NCBI GenBank assembly: GCA_937898715.1
Contig: CALEKA010000065.1
Coordinates: forward strand, 1-64,000
DNA from: an uncultured Prevotella sp.
GTDB lineage: Bacteria > Bacteroidota > Bacteroidia > Bacteroidales > Bacteroidaceae
Reading direction: 5' to 3'
Length of the DNA: 64,000 nt
The stretch's first letter is position 1. Every line of letters starts with the position of its first letter. Made by a program: the position numbers and the translations under genes. The notes under the pieces were generated by a model. The model did not search any database, was not told where the DNA came from, and was given only the letters and a program-made list of their open reading frames with translations. Below, piece by piece: positions 60,080 through 64,000 of the stretch.

Positions 60080-60452
60080 TGAAAAAGATAAAGGGAAGTC
60101 TCCTTTCGCGTGGAGTACTTCCCTGTTTATCTTATTTGCTACGCTTCATGTTGATGAATGCGGAGCCGAAGAGAGAACTGAAACCTTTGTGCTCTTCTCT
60201 CTCGGCTCTGGTAAAAGGCAAATCTGAGCCTTGTGGAGAGGTAGCGCGGTTTGGATGTGCTGACGAGGATTGTTTTAAGAGGATTGTTTTAAAGAGCGGT
60301 GTTTTACCTAAAAGGAGGATGTGTGCCCTGTCAGCCTGGGCGGTCTTGTTTTACTTAAAAAGTGGGTGTGGAGCTTGTGTGCGACCTTTGCATGTCGCGG
60401 CGCCCACATATTGGCGATTGTTGATTGTTTTCTATTGAGAATTAGGAGATTC
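60080..60452. other. Non-coding spacer with hairpins and short repeat
   Basis: No convincing gene is present. Two hairpins are visible: one around 60088-60131 (GGAAGT with ACTTCC, CTCC with GGAG, flanked by GATAAA/TTTATC) and one at 60163-60208 (GAGCCGAAGAGAGA with TCTCTCTCGGCTC). GAGGATTGTTTTAA is repeated twice in tandem near 60268-60295. The plus-strand frame from 60016 to 60438 has no recognisable content. Confidence 0.5.
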
Positions 60453-60926
60453 TTATGCCTTGAGCAATTGGTTGAGGAAGTCCTCTGTCATATTGCCCGT
60501 CAAGTTGATGAGCTGGAAGTGGTGATCGTACTTCATGAAGAGTACCATCTCTACGATGTACCGACCGCGCCGCCTCACGTAAAGGCGCTTGCTTGCTCGC
60601 TGGGCGTAGACCTTATAGCGAGCCGAATTGCGCTGAGCGAGCTTGAGGGCTTTGCTGTAGAGCAGATTGGTCTCTCTGCTATCGGTATTGTGAGCCATGC
60701 GTATCGACTTGAGTTGCGAGAGGATAGCTCGTGTCTGATTATTGCCTTCCACGTCGGGAAGTTGCATCATCTTTTCGAGCATCAAGGGCGAGACGGTGGT
60801 ACATTCCATCGAGGTGCCTTTACCATAGAGGGTCATATAGCGCGATGCGAAGTCTTGCTCGTTTTGCGCAAATGCCGTGAGGCTGCATAGGAATGTAATG
60901 AGAAGGGCGAAGAATTGCTTCATCAT
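60453..60926 (-). CDS. DUF4252-like secreted protein
   Basis: The 157-residue product has a signal peptide (MMKQFFALLITFLCSLTAFAQ) and a small alpha/beta body with SPLMLEKMMQLPD, LKSIRMAHNTD and FMKYDHHFQLINLTGNMTEDFLNQLL, matching the DUF4252 pattern. Function is unknown. It is third in an ECF sigma/anti-sigma/DUF4252 operon, 10 bp after the anti-sigma gene. This is a recurrent Bacteroidetes cassette, so it is presumably expressed under that sigma factor. Confidence 0.8.
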   Translation of the reverse strand: MMKQFFALLITFLCSLTAFAQNEQDFASRYMTLYGKGTSMECTTVSPLMLEKMMQLPDVEGNNQTRAILSQLKSIRMAHNTDSRETNLLYSKALKLAQRNSARYKVYAQRASKRLYVRRRGRYIVEMVLFMKYDHHFQLINLTGNMTEDFLNQLLKA

Positions 60927-60936
60927 AGATCTTCTT

Positions 60937-61485
60937 TTATTCCTTATTTACCCTTGTATTGGCTTTTTCTGTACCATCTGCTGCATGATTGGCAGAATCG
61001 TTGACGGCTGTCTGAGCTCCTTGCTTGAACATTTCGAGCGTCTTCATGCTTGCCTCGTAAGCCTTTTGCGGATCTTGGTAAGAATCCTTGTAGGCAGATT
61101 GGTTGTAATCCCAGCCTGCGGGGGCCGACGTCGATGACGAGGTGAATGAATGCTGAGCTGCCGTGCCGAGCAGTGTGACGATGGCCACTGCTGCTGCTGC
61201 GCGATAGAGCGGACGCAAGCGACGCATGAGCGAGATGCGCCTTACGGGCACCACTTTGGCGGGTGCGGGTTCTTCGCCGATTGCTGCGAGCACTCGTTCA
61301 TCGAAGTCGGAGCCGAGGTGCTGCTGTGCTTGCTGAGCTCCATATACGAACAAGCTCTTGTAGCGCGCCAGCTCGGCTGGAATCTCCTTTTGCGAGAAGA
61401 ATGCTCGGAGTATTTCTTCCTCCTCTATGGAAGTCTGACACTCCCAATAGCGCTCGAGAAGTTGTTGTATATATTTATAGTCCAT
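60937..61485 (-). CDS. Probable membrane anti-sigma factor
   Basis: The 182-residue protein has an N-terminal cytoplasmic part (YIQQLLERYWECQTSIEEEEILRAFF) resembling the N-termini of Bacteroidetes anti-sigma-like proteins. One transmembrane segment lies at about 93-110 (LYRAAAAVAIVTLLGTAA), and a short polar C-terminal part would lie in the periplasm. It overlaps the sigma gene by 11 bp. Identification rests mainly on the operon and topology. Confidence 0.75.
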   Translation of the reverse strand: MDYKYIQQLLERYWECQTSIEEEEILRAFFSQKEIPAELARYKSLFVYGAQQAQQHLGSDFDERVLAAIGEEPAPAKVVPVRRISLMRRLRPLYRAAAAVAIVTLLGTAAQHSFTSSSTSAPAGWDYNQSAYKDSYQDPQKAYEASMKTLEMFKQGAQTAVNDSANHAADGTEKANTRVNKE

Positions 61486-61993
61486 AATTTTCTATCTTTT
61501 CGTACTGTGTCTTGATGGCCTTGCGTGCCCTGTGTAGCGTCACTCGGAAGAGGTCTTCGCTCACGCCCATGGCTTGGGCCGCTTCTGCGTAGCTCATGCC
61601 TTCTATGTCGCGAAGTTGCAGAGCCGTGCGCAATCGCTCTGGCAGAGCGTTGAAGAGTTGATGTACGCGCCGTAGGCGTTCGTCGTGTTCCATTCGCTCA
61701 TCGGGCGCTGGTTCGTTGTCGTAAGCATCAGTTGTGGTGCCTTCATCGTCGAGCGACAGGTTGGAACGTCCCGTGCGTTTCACGCGGTCGAGAGCCATAT
61801 TTCGGCACACCGTAATGCAGAATGCTTCGAGGCTCTTTACATCGGAGAGCTCTTCGCGCTTGCTCCACACACGTACAAGCGTGTCTTGCGTCAGGTCTTC
61901 CGCCTCCTGCGTGTTGAGCGTGACGCGGAAAGCCAGGCGGAATATTTTGTCCTTCAACGGGAGCAAATCTTGGCGGAAATCTATCTTTTTCAT
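61475..61993 (-). CDS. ECF-type RNA polymerase sigma factor
   Basis: The 172-residue protein has sigma-70 region 2 (FRLAFRVTLNTQEAEDLTQDTLVRVW) and region 4 (ALQLRDIEGMSYAEAAQAMGVSEDLFRVTLHRARKAI). The linker is acidic (DDEGTTTDAYDNEPAPDERMEHDERL). It heads the operon with the anti-sigma and DUF4252 genes. Its regulon is unknown. Confidence 0.93.
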   Translation of the reverse strand: MKKIDFRQDLLPLKDKIFRLAFRVTLNTQEAEDLTQDTLVRVWSKREELSDVKSLEAFCITVCRNMALDRVKRTGRSNLSLDDEGTTTDAYDNEPAPDERMEHDERLRRVHQLFNALPERLRTALQLRDIEGMSYAEAAQAMGVSEDLFRVTLHRARKAIKTQYEKIENYGL

Positions 61994-62046
61994 TGGGCTC
62001 TCTATTACGTAGACGGATGAGTGGACAGAAAGTTACACCTGTCTGC

Positions 62047-63249
62047 TCACTTTTTTCCATTTTCTTTCTCGCAAAGCACGATAACGTGCTGATTATCAAC
62101 CATTGTCGTGGCAAAAATAAAATTCTCACCGCCCTCTTTTATTTTCAGTTTCTTGCGTAGTGAGTCGACGCTCGCGGGGAAATTGCGTATCGTAAGGTTG
62201 GCCTTCACCACCTCTGTGCGGAGTTGCTTCAAGTCGGCCTTGCCGAAGCCAAATGTCTGCTTCACGCGGAAGGTGCGCCCTGGGAAGCAACTTACAAGCT
62301 CGTCTGAAGTATAGAGGTGGGAGTTGGGGTGAAGTTTCTTCAGGCTGTACTTCTGTGCCACCATGCGGAAGGCTCCTGCCTTGAGCACTGCGGGACCTGG
62401 CTCGTAGAGGTAATGACCCAACTGTGAGGCAAAGCTCACTTCGGCTTGTTCTTCCTCTGAGTGACGGAATCGGAGGCTGACTCCATTATCGCTTACGCAA
62501 ATCTCGGGCTCTGCTCCGCTGCTCTGTGCCTCCGCGCTCAGTACGAGCAGAAGGTCTTTACACTCTCCTCCGACGGAGAACACGCACACGCGCTCCACAC
62601 ACCCAAGCGAGCGCACGCTATCAGCAATGTCGAGCATGGGCGAGAGCTTCACCACCACGCGCTGTGCTTTTTGGAGCAATAGCGACCGGAGGGCGCACAC
62701 ATCGGGCTGGCAATCCTCTATAAGCACCGTTTTGCGTCCAGCATCATCGCGCCGTGCGGGGTCGAGAAAGATGAGATTCACCTGTCCGCTCATCTCGCGC
62801 AAATAGTCCACCCCATCGGCACAGACCACGCTCGCATGGCTCAATCCCAAGAGCGGGAAGTTGTGGCGTGCCAACTGGCAAAGCGACTCTTGTCGTTCGA
62901 CGTAGGTGGCGTGCTTAAACGTTCGGGCCACGAACGAGAAGTCTACACCGAGTCCGCCCGTGAGATCTACCATCTGCTCTCCCCCACGGGGAAAGAGTTC
63001 GCTCACCACCGCGGCTTTATATCGTGCAGCGGCTTCGCCCGAACACTGCTCGAGTGCCAAGCGATGGGGGTATTGCAGTCCGTCGACGGCCGTCCACGAG
63101 GGCACTTTCGTGCGAAGTCGTTGCCAGCCCTCCACTTGCTGGAGTATGTAGGCTGCCTCGGGATGGTGCTGCGAGGATAACTGCAAGGCAAGTCGGTCGA
63201 GGGGCAGATTGCCATATTGCTTGATGATGTCGGATGTTTGCATGGTCAC
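62047..63249 (-). CDS. PG_1098-type class I methyltransferase with THUMP-like domain
   Basis: The 400-residue protein has a methyltransferase core with VDLTGGLGVDFSFVA and LIFLDPARRD (DPAR motif of RNA-type methyltransferases). A C-terminal ferredoxin-like/THUMP-like region follows (GAFRMVAQKYSLKKLHPNSHLY, ASVDSLRKKLKIKEGGENFIFATT). It matches the family known in Porphyromonas as PG_1098. The substrate is probably an RNA, but that is inference. Start is 63249 or the Met at 63243. Its promoter is the outward promoter of iteron element D, with the 17-bp palindrome about 120 bp upstream of the start. Confidence 0.87.
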   Translation of the reverse strand: MTMQTSDIIKQYGNLPLDRLALQLSSQHHPEAAYILQQVEGWQRLRTKVPSWTAVDGLQYPHRLALEQCSGEAAARYKAAVVSELFPRGGEQMVDLTGGLGVDFSFVARTFKHATYVERQESLCQLARHNFPLLGLSHASVVCADGVDYLREMSGQVNLIFLDPARRDDAGRKTVLIEDCQPDVCALRSLLLQKAQRVVVKLSPMLDIADSVRSLGCVERVCVFSVGGECKDLLLVLSAEAQSSGAEPEICVSDNGVSLRFRHSEEEQAEVSFASQLGHYLYEPGPAVLKAGAFRMVAQKYSLKKLHPNSHLYTSDELVSCFPGRTFRVKQTFGFGKADLKQLRTEVVKANLTIRNFPASVDSLRKKLKIKEGGENFIFATTMVDNQHVIVLCEKENGKK

Positions 63250-63331
63250 ACAAATGGATAGGAGTATAAAGTATTACATTCAGACTGAAAGTCTTTCAGC
63301 CAATACTATGGTTCTCTCAAAAATTTCATTG

Positions 63332-63384
63332 CAAAGTTAAGGCTCATACGTGGTTCTTGCAAAAAGAGTGTACAATTTGTTCAC
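63332..63384 (-). promoter_or_regulatory. Outward promoter with 17-bp palindromic operator (element D)
   Basis: The palindrome GTGTACA-ATT-TGTTCAC (63368-63384), 4 bp, then on the minus strand TTTG (63360-63363), 20 bp and TAACTTTG (63332-63339) have the same geometry as in elements A and C. It points at the PG_1098-type gene. Confidence 0.78.
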
Positions 63385-63880
63385 TTTTTCTGCCTTACTG
63401 CTCTCGTTCTCGCGCGTACGCGTTACAGACAATTTTCGCTGGCTTCTACCACACATCTGTACTATGCATATACATTTCTCATGATTCTCAATATTTTACA
63501 TTCTTACAAACTCATATTTTTGCCCTCACTTTGCCCTCACTTATCCTTACACAGGCCGGCCATTCCCTTATAGGCTTTTCGGGCATTGGCACTATCTTCG
63601 TCTGCTCCTACCACTAATTTTTCCTGTTCCCACCACTAATTTTTCCTGTTCCTACTACTAATTCTGACGGGACCAAGGACTAATTCCTAATGCTCAAGCC
63701 CTGCTCTGTACAGGAGGAGTGCAGGCAAAGTGCAAGCAAAGTGTAAGCAAATCTGAGCTTCATACCGCTACATTGGATTGATTATCAGCAGTTTGCAGCA
63801 AGCGAGTGACAGATGCAAGCATTTCCATCCCGAAAACTCTCTGATGCGCGCACGCGTATACGAGCGCGCGAGCGATAGAA
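63362..63880. mobile_element. 22-bp-iteron MITE-like element, copy D
   Basis: The palindrome-promoter module is at the left. CTCGCGCGTACGCGTTACAG follows at about 63408-63427, then TTTGCCCTCACTTTGCCC blocks. The core is four 22-bp units. It is followed by GTGCAGGCAAAGTGCAAGC and AAGTGTAAGCAAATC, GATTATCAGCAG, GTGACAGATG, and CG-alternating DNA with TGCGCGCACGCG and GAGCGCGCGAGCG at about 63844-63875. The layout matches element C in the same orientation. No coding frame inside. Confidence 0.75.
63611..63698. repeat. Four 22-bp tandem units (element D core)
   Basis: Units start at 63611, 63633, 63655 and 63677. The consensus is near CCACTAATTTTTCCTGTTC, and the last unit reads AAGGACTAATTCC. 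The AAGGACTAATT variant is shared with element A and, on the opposite strand, B. Confidence 0.92.
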
Positions 63881-64000
63881 TATAGTGCTATCGTCACTGC
63901 GACTTTGCCTACGCTTCGCTCTGCCCCGCCCTCTCTGCGCGAAGCCTTATTTCGATGTGCCCTTTTTTCCCTTCCAGCGCACTTTGACGTATACAGAGGG
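63881..64000. other. Window end, nothing recognised
   Basis: The last 120 bp show no complete gene or repeat that I can name. Confidence 0.4.

Noticed and set aside
60016..60438. Plus-strand 140-codon frame upstream of the str operon
   Set aside because: It spans two hairpins and a short tandem repeat and has no recognisable domain or ribosome binding context.
63357..63617. Plus-strand 86-codon frame inside element D (and similar frames in elements B and C)
   Set aside because: They begin within the repeat blocks and cross the 22-bp units; the corresponding frames are not shared between copies.

Overview
The window looks like a chromosomal segment of a Bacteroidales bacterium, probably Prevotellaceae or a close relative (family level is inference). 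The evidence is Bacteroidetes-type promoters (TTTG, about 20 bp, then TAnnTTTG), the order tRNA-Tyr/Gly/Thr-tuf-tRNA-Trp-secE-nusG-rplKAJL-rpoBC, a type IX secretion C-terminal signal, a BspA-like leucine-rich domain, DUF3467 and DUF4252 proteins, a PG_1098-type methyltransferase, and a pyruvate:ferredoxin oxidoreductase pointing to anaerobic metabolism.

Layout. 0-6.6 kb is accessory: a membrane-anchored AAA+ ATPase, a secreted protein, a VapE-like protein and an Rpn-family nuclease, all separated by repeats. 6.7-20 kb is the RNA polymerase / L11-L12 / EF-Tu operon with four tRNAs, read leftward from a clear promoter near 20045. 20-30 kb carries a methyltransferase, a very large GH2 beta-galactosidase, dnaX, slyD and aroC. 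30.6-35.4 kb is a leftward phosphate-scavenging operon (phosphatase, glycerophosphodiesterase, porin O/P). 35.6-36.3 kb is an internally deleted group II intron sitting behind the nifJ terminator. 36.4-49 kb carries nifJ, a four-helix-bundle cassette, an ATPase, a membrane-spanning TPR/HTH regulator, an outer-membrane protein, ddh, an acetyltransferase and tRNA-Pro. 49-54.9 kb carries an EamA transporter, cysC, tsaE, an LRR-GH20 hexosaminidase and an OmpA protein. 55.4-59.8 kb carries DUF3467 and rpsL-rpsG-fusA-rpsJ, cut off from the rest of the S10 operon by a terminator. 60.4-63.2 kb carries an ECF sigma / anti-sigma / DUF4252 operon and a methyltransferase.

The most unusual content is between the genes. 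Four intergenic regions (about 3.07-3.61, 25.80-26.28, 46.27-46.80 and 63.33-63.88 kb) share one architecture: alternating CG-rich ends, inverted blocks resembling AGTGCAGGCAAAGTGTAGG, and a core of 3-6 tandem units with a strict 22-bp period whose sequence drifts between loci. Three of them end in an identical outward promoter module: a 17-bp palindrome GTGWACA-N3-TGTWCAC, 4 bp, TTTG, 20 bp, TAmCTTTG. They look like minisatellite-cored MITEs that carry a regulated promoter. A second family, a 37-bp hairpin unit used singly or as inverted pairs, occurs at five loci. A third, a nested-palindrome cluster, lies at 3.67-3.87 kb with its end repeated at the window start. Further candidates are a small RNA at 30.37-30.47 kb, a MITE-like stem between rpsL and rpsG, and several short tandem arrays in leaders.

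All calls are from reading the sequence; no database search was run.
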